Translations under genes and position numbers: made by a program | In this document: one piece after another, positions 34,776 to 43,000 of the stretch | Layout of the letters: every line of letters begins with the position of its first letter | How positions within the stretch are numbered: the stretch's first letter is position 1 | NCBI RefSeq assembly: GCF_019799925.1 | Contig: NZ_JABGCG010000005.1 | Location: forward strand, 292,318 to 356,317 | DNA: 64,000 bases | DNA from: Blastococcus sp. CPCC 205250 | GTDB taxonomy: Bacteria > Actinomycetota > Actinomycetes > Mycobacteriales > Geodermatophilaceae | Reading direction: 5' to 3' | The notes under the pieces: generated by a model | Databases searched by the model: none | What the model saw: only the letters and a program-made list of their open reading frames with translations | Told to the model about the DNA's origin: nothing

Positions 34776-35699
34776 TCAGGCCGAGGCCGTCGTCAGCAGG
34801 GCGTGCTCGTCGTCGGTGAGCACCAGGTCGAGCATCGGCAGCAGGTCGGCCAGCTGCTCGACCGAGCGGCCGCTGGCGATGGGCGCGGTCACCGTGGGCC
34901 GGTCGGCCAGCCAGCGCAGGGCCACCGCCGCCCCGGTCGTCCCGTGCGCGTCGGCGACCTCGCGCAGCGCCGCCAGCACCCGGTCGCCGCGCTCCCCCAC
35001 GTACGCCGCGGCACCCTTCGCGCGCGGTGAGTCGACCCGCTCGCCGGCCCGGTACTTGCCGGTCAGGAAGCCCTTGGCCAGCGCGAAGTACGGGAAGCAG
35101 CCGAGGTCGGCGCCGGCGACGACGTCGCGCAGGTCGTCCTCGTAGACCGGCCGCTCCACCAGGTTGTAGTGCGGCTGCAGCGCGACGTAGCCGGTCACCT
35201 CGAGCTGCTTGGCGATGTCCAGCGCCTCGGTGAGCCGGGCCGCGGTGTGGTTCGACGCCGCGGCGTACCGGACCTTGCCGGCCTGCACCAGCTCGTCGAA
35301 CGCCTGCAGCGTCTCCTCCAGGGGCGTGCTCTCGTCGTCGTAGTGGGCGTAGTAGACGTCGATCCGGTCGGTGCGCAGGTTGGTCAGCGACCGCTCGGCC
35401 GCGGCCCGGATCTCGCCCGCCGACAGCGGGTGCTCCTTGCGGCCGGGCGAGGCCTTGGTGGCGACGACGACCCGGTCGCGGCACCCCCGGGCGGCCATCC
35501 ACGCGCCGAGGATCTGCTCGGAGCGGCCGTCGCCGTACATCTCCGCGGTGTCCACCATCGGCTGCTGTGTGCCGGGCACGGCGTCGGCGAAACGGTCGAG
35601 CAGGGCGTGCGACGTCGGCTCGTCCGCCGTCCACCCGAAGACGTTGGCGCCGAGGCAGAGATCGCTGGCGACGAGGTCGGTCCGGGGCATCTGGGGCAC
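34776..35699 (-). CDS. Aldo/keto reductase
   Basis: A 307-aa NADPH-dependent reductase of the (beta/alpha)8 AKR superfamily. The catalytic tetrad is visible: Asp in VDTAEMYGDG (with Tyr) near residue 53-58, Lys in ATKASPG near 85, and His in YYAHYDD near 125. The cofactor region PIASGRSVEQLADLL is near 280. Substrate is unknown; the GDGRSEQILGAWM pattern is common in the YajO/Tas-like branch. GTG 35699 was chosen because TACGGT (35706-35711, minus strand) lies 6 nt upstream, the leaderless pattern; ATG 35690 is an alternative three codons in. Confidence 0.9.
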   Translation of the reverse strand: MPQMPRTDLVASDLCLGANVFGWTADEPTSHALLDRFADAVPGTQQPMVDTAEMYGDGRSEQILGAWMAARGCRDRVVVATKASPGRKEHPLSAGEIRAAAERSLTNLRTDRIDVYYAHYDDESTPLEETLQAFDELVQAGKVRYAAASNHTAARLTEALDIAKQLEVTGYVALQPHYNLVERPVYEDDLRDVVAGADLGCFPYFALAKGFLTGKYRAGERVDSPRAKGAAAYVGERGDRVLAALREVADAHGTTGAAVALRWLADRPTVTAPIASGRSVEQLADLLPMLDLVLTDDEHALLTTASA

Positions 35700-35913
35700 G
35701 ACCTCACCGTAGGCGGCCGGGTCGTGCCCCGCCCTGGGACGACTGTGACCTGCGGGGCGGCACCACCCCCACACTGGCGGGACTCCGGGCAGACGTGGCA
35801 ACGTGCGCTCCCGGTCCGCCACTCCCGGCACGTCCGGCGAGGAGACGGAACCGTCCGTACCGGCCGGGCGCCGCACCATCCGGCGCCGGCCACCCCCACT
35901 CGAGAGGACCCCC

Positions 35914-36198
35914 GTGAACAAGGCCGAACTCGTCTCCGCCATCGCCAAGCGCGCCGACGTCCCCTCCGCGACCGTCGACTCCGTGCTCGCCGGCCTCCAG
36001 GAGGAGCTCGTCGACGCCATCACCCGTGGCGAGAAGGTCGCCGTGTCCGGTCTGCTGACCGTCGAGCGCACCCAGCGCTCCGCGCGCACCGGCCGCAACC
36101 CGCAGACCGGCGAGTCGATCGACATCCCCGCCGCCAACACCGTCAAGGTGACCGCCGGCTCCAACCTCAAGAAGGCCGCCAGCAACGTCCCCGTCTGA
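35914..36198 (+). CDS. HU-family nucleoid-associated DNA-binding protein
   Basis: A 94-aa histone-like protein. The whole length is HU/IHF: NKAELVSAIAKRADV at the N-terminus, LQEELVDAITRGEKVAVSGLLTVER dimer core, and the DNA-binding arm RSARTGRNPQTGESIDIPA. It lacks the long Lys/Ala-rich tail of mycobacterial HupB, so it is a short HU. It would bend and compact DNA as a homodimer. GTG 35914 follows CGAGAGGACCCCC; the 214-base upstream region is otherwise gene-free and holds the divergent promoter shared with the aldo-keto reductase. A hairpin terminator follows. Confidence 0.94.
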   Translation: MNKAELVSAIAKRADVPSATVDSVLAGLQEELVDAITRGEKVAVSGLLTVERTQRSARTGRNPQTGESIDIPAANTVKVTAGSNLKKAASNVPV

Positions 36199-36253
36199 TC
36201 CCGGCGCCACCCGGTCGTGGCGCCACTGCCACGATCAGGGCACCGGTCCCTGC

Positions 36254-36291
36254 CGCGTCCTCCCCCACCGCCTGCTGTGGGGGAGGACGCG
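36254..36291 (+). terminator. 15-bp stem terminator after the HU gene
   Basis: Arms 36254-36268 and 36277-36291 are perfectly complementary, with an 8-nt loop. A smaller stem GGCGCCA/TGGCGCC precedes it at about 36202-36223. Together they separate the HU gene from the serine hydrolase gene. Confidence 0.7.
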
Positions 36292-36312
36292 CCGGCGTGA
36301 GGAGGACGACGC

Positions 36313-37566
36313 GTGACGGCGTCACTGACGGTGCAGACCGACCCCGCCGAGGTGGGCCTGGACCCCACCCGGCTCGCCCGCCTGGACCGCCGGCTGGCCC
36401 GGTTCGTCGACGAGGGCCAGCTCCCGGGCTTCCTGGTGACCGTGGCCCGCGCGGGCCGGCTGGCGCACGTCGGCCGGTACGGGCACCGGGACGTCGAGCG
36501 CGGCCTGCCGGTCGAGCCGGACACCCGGTGGCGGATCTACTCGATGACCAAGCCCATCACCTCGGTCGCGGCGATGTCGCTGTACGAGGAGGGCGCCTTC
36601 CAGCTCAACGACCCGATCAGCACCTGGCTGCCGGAGTTCGCCGACACCCGCGTCTACGTCGCCGGCTCGGCCACCAAGCCCGTCACGGCGCCGCTGATGG
36701 AGCCGATCCGGGTCTGGCACCTGCTCACCCACACCTCGGGCCTGACCTACGGCTTCCACGAGGCACACCCGGTGGACGCGATGTACCGCGCCGCCGCGCA
36801 CGGGTTCGGCACGCCACCGGGCGCCGACTCCGCCGAGGTGTGCCGCCAGTGGGCGGGCTTCCCGCTGGTGTTCCAGCCCGGCACCGAGTGGAACTACGGC
36901 GTCTCCACCGACGTCCTCGGCCGGCTCGTCGAGGTGCTGGCCGGCAAGCCGCTGGACGAGGTGTTCGCCGAGCGGGTGTTCGGGCCGCTGGGCATGACCG
37001 AGACGTCGTTCGGCCTGCGGGACGGCGACGACCCGGACTCACTCGCCCGCCTCTACGGCACCGTCCCGGGGCCGCCGGGCGGACCGGCCACGGGCATCGC
37101 CCCGCTGGACGCGGCCGGCGCGGCGGCGCTGTCGAGGCCGGCGTTCCTCTCCGGCGGCGGCGGGCTCGTCTCGACCGCCGGTGACTACCTGCGCTTCGTC
37201 GAGTGCCTGCGCCGCGGCGGCGCGCACGACGGCGGCCGGGTCCTGGGCTCGCGGACGCTGGCCCACATGGTCCGCAACCACCTGCCCGGCAACCAGGACC
37301 TGGAGAGCTTCGGCCGGCCCCTGTACGCCGAGACGCCGCTGCGCGGGGTCGGCTTCGGGCTGGGTTTCTCGATGGTGCTGGACCCGGCGCGCTACGGCGT
37401 GGTGGCCAGCGCCGGCGACTACAGCTGGGGCGGCGCTGCCTCCACGACCTTCTACGTCGACCCGGTCGAGGACCTCACGGTCACCTTCTACACGCAGCTG
37501 CTGCCCTCGAGCACCCTGCCGGTGCGCGCGTACCTGCGCTCGCTGGTCAACCAGGCGCTGGTCTGA
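36313..37566 (+). CDS. Serine hydrolase of the class C beta-lactamase/esterase family
   Basis: A 417-aa protein of the beta-lactamase-like (PF00144) family. The nucleophile motif SMTK (SxxK) is near residue 77, after RWRIYSMTKP. The second motif YGV is near 197 (WNYGVSTDVLGR), in place of the YxN of penicillin-binding enzymes. A GG-containing third motif lies near 275-280. No signal peptide is seen, so it is cytoplasmic and more likely an esterase or lipase than a true beta-lactamase. GTG 36313 has GAGGA upstream. It ends against a strong bidirectional hairpin shared with the converging MaoC gene. Confidence 0.9.
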   Translation: MTASLTVQTDPAEVGLDPTRLARLDRRLARFVDEGQLPGFLVTVARAGRLAHVGRYGHRDVERGLPVEPDTRWRIYSMTKPITSVAAMSLYEEGAFQLNDPISTWLPEFADTRVYVAGSATKPVTAPLMEPIRVWHLLTHTSGLTYGFHEAHPVDAMYRAAAHGFGTPPGADSAEVCRQWAGFPLVFQPGTEWNYGVSTDVLGRLVEVLAGKPLDEVFAERVFGPLGMTETSFGLRDGDDPDSLARLYGTVPGPPGGPATGIAPLDAAGAAALSRPAFLSGGGGLVSTAGDYLRFVECLRRGGAHDGGRVLGSRTLAHMVRNHLPGNQDLESFGRPLYAETPLRGVGFGLGFSMVLDPARYGVVASAGDYSWGGAASTTFYVDPVEDLTVTFYTQLLPSSTLPVRAYLRSLVNQALV

Positions 37567-37606
37567 CGGCGGCCCCCCTGCCCCACCGGGGGCAGGGGGG
37601 CCGCCG
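37567..37606. terminator. Bidirectional 18-bp stem terminator
   Basis: Immediately after the TGA at 37566, arms 37567-37584 and 37589-37606 pair perfectly over 18 bases around a 4-nt loop. The converging gene ends at 37616, so the hairpin can serve both transcripts. Confidence 0.8.
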
Positions 37607-37615
37607 CCCTCCGGG

Positions 37616-38077
37616 CTACAGGTAGCGGCGGTAGACGACGGTCGCGACCATCGCCGGCTTGGTGCCGCCCTCTATCTCGATGGTGACGTCGATGGCCACC
37701 TGGATGCCGCCGTCGAACGGCGTGGCCGCGGCCAGCGTCGCCCCGGCGCGCACGCGGGCGCCCACCGGCACCGGCGAGGGGAAGCGGACCTTCTCCGTGC
37801 CGTAGTTGACGCCCATGCGGAAGCCCTGCATGTCCACGATCTGCGGGAGCAGGCTGGGCACCAGCGACAGCGTCAGGTACCCGTGCGCGATCGGCCCGCC
37901 GAAGGGGCTCTCCTTCTTCGCCCGCTCCGGGTCGACGTGGATCCACTGGTGGTCACCGGTCGCCTCGGCGAACTGGTCCACCTGCTCCTGGGTGACCGTC
38001 ACCCACTCGCTGTAGCCCATGTGCTGGCCGACGAGGCCCTGCACGCCCTCGATGCCCTCGACAACCGTCTGTGCCAT
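37616..38077 (-). CDS. MaoC-family (R)-specific enoyl-CoA hydratase
   Basis: A 153-aa single hot-dog hydratase. The hydratase-2 signature is complete: FAEATGDHQWIHVDPERAKKESPFGGPIAHGYLTLSL (residues 36-72), with Asp and His as the catalytic pair. It hydrates trans-2-enoyl-CoA to (R)-3-hydroxyacyl-CoA, for beta-oxidation, polyhydroxyalkanoate supply or fatty-acid remodelling. ATG 38077 gives the standard start MAQTVVEGIEGVQGL. It is divergent from folP2. Length is typical for PhaJ-like proteins. Confidence 0.92.
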   Translation of the reverse strand: MAQTVVEGIEGVQGLVGQHMGYSEWVTVTQEQVDQFAEATGDHQWIHVDPERAKKESPFGGPIAHGYLTLSLVPSLLPQIVDMQGFRMGVNYGTEKVRFPSPVPVGARVRAGATLAAATPFDGGIQVAIDVTIEIEGGTKPAMVATVVYRRYL

Positions 38078-38148
38078 GTGCCCTGTCCCCTCCGACGTGG
38101 TCTGGTTGGCTGACTCCACCACATCGGCCGGGACGAGGGGGGAACGGG

Positions 38149-39009
38149 TTGCTGCGGATCGGCGCACTGGACGTGCCGGACGGCCACCTCGTGGTCATGG
38201 CGATCGTGAACCGCACCCCGGACTCCTTCTACGACCGCGGCGCCACCTACGAGCTCGACCGCGCCGTCGAGCGGGTCGACCAGGTGGTCGCCGAGGGCGC
38301 GGACATGGTGGACGTCGGCGGGGTCAAGGCCGCGCCCGGCGAGGAGGTGGACGCCGCGGAGGAGATCCGCCGCACCGTCGACCTGGTCGCCGCCATCCGG
38401 GCCGCGCACCCGGCGCTGCCGATCTCCATCGACACCTGGCGGGCCGAGGTCGCCCGCGAGGTGCTGGCCGCCGGCGCCGACGTCGTCAACGACGCCTGGG
38501 GCGGTGTCGACCCGGAGCTGGCCGCCGTCGCCGCCGAGGCCGGCGCCGGCATCGTCTGCACCCACGCCGGCGGGCTGCCGCCGCGCACCCGCCCGCACCG
38601 GGTCTCCTACGACGACGTCGTCGCCGACATCGTCACGCGGACGACGGCGCTGGCCGAGGCGGCGGTGGCGGCCGGCGTCGACCGCGAGCGGGTGCTCGTC
38701 GACCCCGGGCACGACTTCGGCAAGAACACCCGGCACTCGCTGGAGGCCACCCGCCGGCTCGGCGAGCTCGTCGGCACGGGCTGGCCGGTGCTGGTCGCCC
38801 TGTCGAACAAGGACTTCGTCGGGGAGACCCTCGACGTCGTCCTGGACCAGCGGCTGACCGGCACGCTGGCCGCCACCGCCGTCAGCGCGTGGCTGGGCGC
38901 CCGGGTGTTCCGCGCGCACGACGTGGCCCCCACGCGGCAGACGCTGGACATGGTCGCCGCCATCCGCGGCGACCGCCCCCCCGTCCGGACGGTCCGCGGC
39001 CTGGCGTGA
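38149..39009 (+). CDS. folP2: Dihydropteroate synthase homolog, FolP2 type
   Basis: A 286-aa TIM barrel. The pterin-site signature MAIVNRTPDSFYDRG lies at about residues 15-30, GADMVDVGGVKAAPGEEV near 55, SIDTWRAEVAREVL near 100, VNDAWGG near 120, and VDPGHDFGKNTRHS near 185. The VNRTPDSFYDRG wording and the ending PxRTVRGLA match FolP2 of mycobacteria rather than FolP1. I recall that mycobacterial FolP2 shows no synthase activity, so its true role is open. TTG at 38149, preceded by GAGGGGGG, best fits the family start; no other folate genes are adjacent. Confidence 0.88.
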   Translation: MLRIGALDVPDGHLVVMAIVNRTPDSFYDRGATYELDRAVERVDQVVAEGADMVDVGGVKAAPGEEVDAAEEIRRTVDLVAAIRAAHPALPISIDTWRAEVAREVLAAGADVVNDAWGGVDPELAAVAAEAGAGIVCTHAGGLPPRTRPHRVSYDDVVADIVTRTTALAEAAVAAGVDRERVLVDPGHDFGKNTRHSLEATRRLGELVGTGWPVLVALSNKDFVGETLDVVLDQRLTGTLAATAVSAWLGARVFRAHDVAPTRQTLDMVAAIRGDRPPVRTVRGLA

Positions 39010-39030
39010 GCGATGGCTAGGTTCCGGGGC

Positions 39031-39450
39031 ATGTCCGCCACCGGGTTCCTGACCGCCGACCAGCTCAACGCCCTGCTCCCCGGCACGCTGCCCGGGCTGC
39101 TGGGCATCGTCGTCGACAGCCACGAGCGCGGCCGGCTCACCAGCCACCTCGACGTCCGCCCCGAGCTGCTGGCGCCCAACGGCTACCTGCACGCCGGCAC
39201 GGTCGTGACCCTCGCCGACACCAGCTGCGGCCTGCCCACCCGCGCGCTGCTCCCCGAGGGAGCCAGCGGGTTCACCACGATCGAGCTCAAGAGCAACCAC
39301 CTCGGCACCGCCCGGGAGGGCCGGATCAGCTGCGTGGCGACCAACGCGCACGCCGGGCGGACGACGCAGGTGTGGGACGCCGTCGTCTCCGCCGGGGACC
39401 GCACGCTGGCGCTGTTCCGCTGCACCCAGTCGGTCCTCTGGCCGCGCTGA
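39031..39450 (+). CDS. PaaI-like hot-dog thioesterase
   Basis: A 139-aa hot-dog fold thioesterase. Signatures are LAPNGYLHAGTVVTLADTSCG (residues 48-68), with the catalytic acid region after HAG, and SNHLGTAREGRISCVA on the central strand. It would hydrolyse an acyl- or aryl-CoA. ATG 39031 was preferred to ATG 39013 because TAGGTT (39018-39023) sits 7 nt upstream, indicating a leaderless transcript. It is followed 80 bases later by an acyl-CoA ligase, so the pair may control an acyl-CoA pool. Confidence 0.88.
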   Translation: MSATGFLTADQLNALLPGTLPGLLGIVVDSHERGRLTSHLDVRPELLAPNGYLHAGTVVTLADTSCGLPTRALLPEGASGFTTIELKSNHLGTAREGRISCVATNAHAGRTTQVWDAVVSAGDRTLALFRCTQSVLWPR

Positions 39451-39530
39451 GGTCGCCGCGGGAACCCGCGCGCGCCGGGGATCGCCAGCGATGTGAGACT
39501 GGCGCCACACCGCACCGAGGAGGAGGCCAC

Positions 39531-41135
39531 GTGGCCCTGAGCAGCCCGTATCCCGACGTCGAGATCCCGGACCTGTCCGTGCCGCAGTTCGTCCTGGCCG
39601 CCGGCCGGGAGCGCCCCGACGCCCCCGCCCTGATCGACGGCCTCAAGGGCGACACCATCACGCACGGTCAGCTCGCCGCCTACATCGACCGGGTGGCGGC
39701 CAACCTGCACGCCCGGGGGCTGCGCAAGGGCGACGTCGTGGCCGTGTTCTGCCCGAACACCCCGTGGTTCCCGGTCGTGTTCCACGGCATCGCCGCCGCG
39801 GGTTGCGTGATGTCGCCGATCAACTCGCTCTACACGCCCGACGAGATCGCCTTCCAGCTCAAGGACTCGGGCGCCAAGGTCCTGATCACGATCTCGCTGT
39901 TCATGGACCGCGCCGGCGCCGCTGTGGAGAAGTCCCCCGTCGACGAGGTCATCGTCCTCGACGGCATGGAGGGCCACGCCGGCATGCTCGACCTGCTCGG
40001 CGGCGAGGCGCCGTCGGTGCAGGTCGACATCGACCCGGCGAACGACCTGGTCGCGCTGCCCTACTCCAGCGGCACGACGGGCCTGCCCAAGGGCGTCATG
40101 CTCACCCACCGCAACCTGGTGGCGAACGTGGCCCAGTGCCGGCCGCTGATCGCGCTGGGCGAGGACGAGCGGATCATCGCGGTCCTGCCGTTCTTCCACA
40201 TCTACGGCCTGACCGTGCTGATGAACCAGGGCCTGGCGTGGGGCGGCGCCGTCGTCACCCTGCCCCGGTTCGACCTCGAGGACTTCCTGCGCACCATCCA
40301 GGACCAGAAGATCACCCGGGCGTTCGTGGCCCCGCCGATCCTGCTGGCCCTGGCCAAGCACCCGCTGGTCGACCAGTACGACCTGTCGTCGCTGACCTCG
40401 ATCCTGTCCGGCGCGGCGCCGCTGGACGAGGGCCTCGCCAACGCCGCCCAGGAGCGGCTGCGCAAGGGCGCCCCGGACGGCGTCACCGTCGCCCAGGGCT
40501 ACGGCATGACCGAGCTGTCGCCGGTCTCGCACACCACCCCCGACCTCGGCCAGGAGCCCCCCGGCGTCACCACCGACGTCCCCAAGGGCTCGGTGGGCTA
40601 CGCCATCCCCAACACCGAGTGCCGGCTGATCGACCCGGCCACCGGTGAGGACGCCGCCGCGGGTGAGAGCGGCGAGCTGTGGGTGCGCGGGCCGCAGGTG
40701 ATGAAGGGCTACCTCAACAACGAGAAGGCCACCACCGAGACCCTCGACGCCGACGGGTGGCTGCACACCGGCGACGTGGCGGTCGTTGACGAGGCCGGCC
40801 GCTACACCGTGGTCGACCGCGTCAAGGAGCTGATCAAGTACAAGGGCTACCAGGTGGCCCCGGCCGAGCTGGAGGCCGTGCTGATCGGGCACGCGGAGAT
40901 CGCCGACGCGGCGGTCATCGGGGTGAAGGACGCCGAGAGCGGCGAGGAGCTGCCCAAGGCGTTCGTCGTCCGCGCGCCGGGGTCCGAGCTCACCGAGGAC
41001 GCCGTCATGGCCTACATGAGCGAGCGGGTGGCCCCGCACAAGAAGATCCGCTACGTGGAGTTCATCGAGCAGGTGCCGAAGTCGGCGGCCGGCAAGATCC
41101 TCCGCAAGGACCTCAAGGCCCGGGCACAGGGCTGA
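39531..41135 (+). CDS. AMP-dependent acyl-CoA ligase (4-coumarate/long-chain type)
   Basis: A 534-aa adenylate-forming enzyme. The ATP loop YSSGTTGLPKGVMLTH is near residues 182-197, the aromatic-binding HIYGLTV near 225, YGMTELSPVSH near 325, the adenylate-binding GWLHTGD near 415, and the hinge VKELIKYKGYQVAP near 435. The catalytic Lys is in KSAAGKILRKDL near 522. It activates a carboxylic acid to the acyl-CoA through an acyl-AMP. The layout is closest to 4-coumarate-CoA ligase-like proteins. GTG 39531 has AGGAGG upstream. Its last 23 bases overlap the converging AraC gene. Confidence 0.92.
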   Translation: MALSSPYPDVEIPDLSVPQFVLAAGRERPDAPALIDGLKGDTITHGQLAAYIDRVAANLHARGLRKGDVVAVFCPNTPWFPVVFHGIAAAGCVMSPINSLYTPDEIAFQLKDSGAKVLITISLFMDRAGAAVEKSPVDEVIVLDGMEGHAGMLDLLGGEAPSVQVDIDPANDLVALPYSSGTTGLPKGVMLTHRNLVANVAQCRPLIALGEDERIIAVLPFFHIYGLTVLMNQGLAWGGAVVTLPRFDLEDFLRTIQDQKITRAFVAPPILLALAKHPLVDQYDLSSLTSILSGAAPLDEGLANAAQERLRKGAPDGVTVAQGYGMTELSPVSHTTPDLGQEPPGVTTDVPKGSVGYAIPNTECRLIDPATGEDAAAGESGELWVRGPQVMKGYLNNEKATTETLDADGWLHTGDVAVVDEAGRYTVVDRVKELIKYKGYQVAPAELEAVLIGHAEIADAAVIGVKDAESGEELPKAFVVRAPGSELTEDAVMAYMSERVAPHKKIRYVEFIEQVPKSAAGKILRKDLKARAQG

Positions 41136-42141
41136 TCGGGTCGCTCTCCGGGACGTCGGCTCCGGCCGGCGTCCCGGGGGCGCCCCGCCGGGCGACCGTG
41201 CCCGGCGACACCCCGACCAGCCGTTTGTAGGCCCGGGAGAACGCGGCCTCCGACTCGTACCCGAGCTGGCGGGCGACCTCGCCGACGCGGGCGCCGTCGG
41301 CCAGCGCGACGGTGGCCAGGTGCATCCGCCAGCGGGCCACGAACCGCATGACCGGCTCCCCGGCGACCTCGGTGAACCGGGCGGCGAACGACGTCCGCGA
41401 CATCTGCGCCTCCCGGGCCAGGCGGGCCAGCGTCCACCCCGCGCCCGGGTCGCGGTGCAGCTCGGTGACCGCCCGGCCCACCTGCGGGTCCTGCAGTGCG
41501 CGCAGCCAGCCGGGCCCGGTCGCCTCCTCGGCCAGCCACGCCCGCACCGCCTGGAGGACGACGACGTCGGCGAGCCGGCTGACCACCGCCACCGACCCGG
41601 GCCGGCCCTCGCCCGCCTCGTGCGCGATCACGTCGAGCAGCGCGGGCAGCCAGCCGTAGCGGGCCGTGTCGCGCCCGTCGACGTGCAGGACCGGGGGGAG
41701 CAGCGCCAGCAGGTGCGCCGCCGCGGCCCGCTCGGGCTGCACGACCCCGCACACCAGCCCGGTCCGGGCACCGCCGCCGTCGACCCGCAGCAGCGAGTAG
41801 TGCGGCGCGAGGAACCGCTGCGGCAGCAGGTCCGCGCGGCCGACCACCCGCGCGTCGGGGGAGCTGCGCAGGACGTGCTCCTGGTGCGGCACCAGCGCCA
41901 GGTCCCCCGGGCCCAGGAGGGTGCGGACGCCGCCGACCTCGAGCACGCAGCTGCCCTCGGTGACGACGTGGAACGTCATGCACCCCTCGAAGGCCGGCAC
42001 GTCCACGCCCCAAGGGGCGGCGCCCTCCGTGCGGCAGTGGAAGGTGCTCCGCAGCCGCAGGTCGGCGAGCACGGCGCCCAGCGGGTCGACGGGCGCCACC
42101 GGCACGCCCGGGCCCGGGGGGAAGGGGGCGACCGCGGTCAT
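41113..42141 (-). CDS. AraC-family regulator with cupin N-terminus
   Basis: A 342-aa regulator. Residues 30-190 are a cupin-like effector domain (GCMTFHVVTEGSCVLEVGG, LGPGDLALVPHQEHVL). Residues 225-320 are the double HTH of AraC (WTLARLAREAQMSRTSFAARFTEVAGEPVMRFVARWRMHLA...VARQLGYESEAAFSRAYKRLVG). It is divergent from an NAD(P)H-binding SDR gene 157 bases away, the commonest arrangement for this cupin_6/AraC group and its oxidoreductase target. The 3' end overlaps the acyl-CoA ligase gene by 23 bases, so the two ends constrain each other. Confidence 0.9.
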   Translation of the reverse strand: MTAVAPFPPGPGVPVAPVDPLGAVLADLRLRSTFHCRTEGAAPWGVDVPAFEGCMTFHVVTEGSCVLEVGGVRTLLGPGDLALVPHQEHVLRSSPDARVVGRADLLPQRFLAPHYSLLRVDGGGARTGLVCGVVQPERAAAAHLLALLPPVLHVDGRDTARYGWLPALLDVIAHEAGEGRPGSVAVVSRLADVVVLQAVRAWLAEEATGPGWLRALQDPQVGRAVTELHRDPGAGWTLARLAREAQMSRTSFAARFTEVAGEPVMRFVARWRMHLATVALADGARVGEVARQLGYESEAAFSRAYKRLVGVSPGTVARRGAPGTPAGADVPESDPISPVPGP

Positions 42142-42298
42142 GGGCCCAGCGTGGCGCGGGCGCTGTCGGGCGTCCAGGCCCGCCGGACGAACGGGCACGG
42201 ACTCCGGACGCGCGGTCATGGCCCGGGCGGTGGACCGCCGGGAGTCTCGGTGGTGCCGGTCAGCAGGCCGGTACGGGTCGGCCGGGAGGAGCAGGGAC

Positions 42299-43000
42299 AT
42301 GAGGGTGCTGGTCGTGGGGGCGACGGGGGGATCGGGGCGGGCCGCGGTGGAGGCGCTCGCCGCCCGCGGACACGAGGTGACGGCCTTCGCCCGCCGGGCG
42401 GTCGCGGTCCTCGGGGACCGTCCGGGGGTCCGGGCGGTCGACGGCGACGCCACCGTGCCGGCGGACGTCGCAGCCGCGGTGGCGGGGACCGACGCGGTCG
42501 TCGTCACGCTCGGCATCAGCGAGCACCCGCTGCGGGTGCGGCTGCTCGGCAGCGCGGGCACCGCGATGGACGTGCGCTCGCGGGGGACGACGGCGGTGGT
42601 CGCCGCCATGCGCGAGCACGGCGTGCGGCGGCTGGTCGTCCAGTCGTCCTACGGCGTCGGGGAGACCCGGAAACGGCTCCGGCTCGCCGACCGGCTCGTG
42701 TTCGGCCTGCTGCTGCGCCCGCAGATCGCCGACCACGAGCGGCAGGAGGCGGTCGTGGCCGGCAGCGGCCTGGACTGGTCGCTCGTGCAGCCGGTGTACC
42801 TGACCGACGGGGACGAGGCGGCCGCGGTGTCCCCCACTGGCGACACCGAGGGGATGAAGGTCTCGCGGCGGGCCCTGGGCGGGGTGCTCGCCGACCTCGC
42901 AGAGGACCGGGACGGCGGGCGGCGGGTCGTCACGGTGTCCGGTGCGAGGCCGGGCCGGGCCCCGGCTCAGCCGCGGACGAGCGCGACCGTCCGCAGGTAG
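42299..43000 (+). CDS. NAD(P)-binding atypical SDR (NmrA/UbiI-like reductase)
   Basis: A 233-aa Rossmann protein. The N-terminus MRVLVVGATGGSGRAAVEAL carries the GxTGxxG loop, AFARR follows strand 2, and the region SSYGVGETRKRLRLADR and LDWSLVQPVYLTDG match atypical extended SDRs that bind NAD(P)H and reduce flavins or quinones. ATG 42299 has GGGAGGA upstream. It is the likely target of the divergent AraC regulator. The last 34 bases overlap the converging gene at 42967, an unusually long overlap of two real-looking frames. Confidence 0.85.
   Translation: MRVLVVGATGGSGRAAVEALAARGHEVTAFARRAVAVLGDRPGVRAVDGDATVPADVAAAVAGTDAVVVTLGISEHPLRVRLLGSAGTAMDVRSRGTTAVVAAMREHGVRRLVVQSSYGVGETRKRLRLADRLVFGLLLRPQIADHERQEAVVAGSGLDWSLVQPVYLTDGDEAAAVSPTGDTEGMKVSRRALGGVLADLAEDRDGGRRVVTVSGARPGRAPAQPRTSATVRR

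Noticed and set aside
34776..36524. Long upstream extension of the aldo-keto reductase frame over the HU gene
   Set aside because: The extension is antisense to HU and lacks AKR features; the family N-terminus begins at about 35699.
36313..37566. A true beta-lactamase conferring resistance
   Set aside because: No signal peptide and YGV replaces the YxN motif; the family is dominated by esterases and other non-lactamase hydrolases.
39183..41039. A 618-codon minus-strand frame opposite the acyl-CoA ligase
   Set aside because: Composition is Gly/Arg/His-rich with no domain; it mirrors the third-codon GC bias of the real gene.
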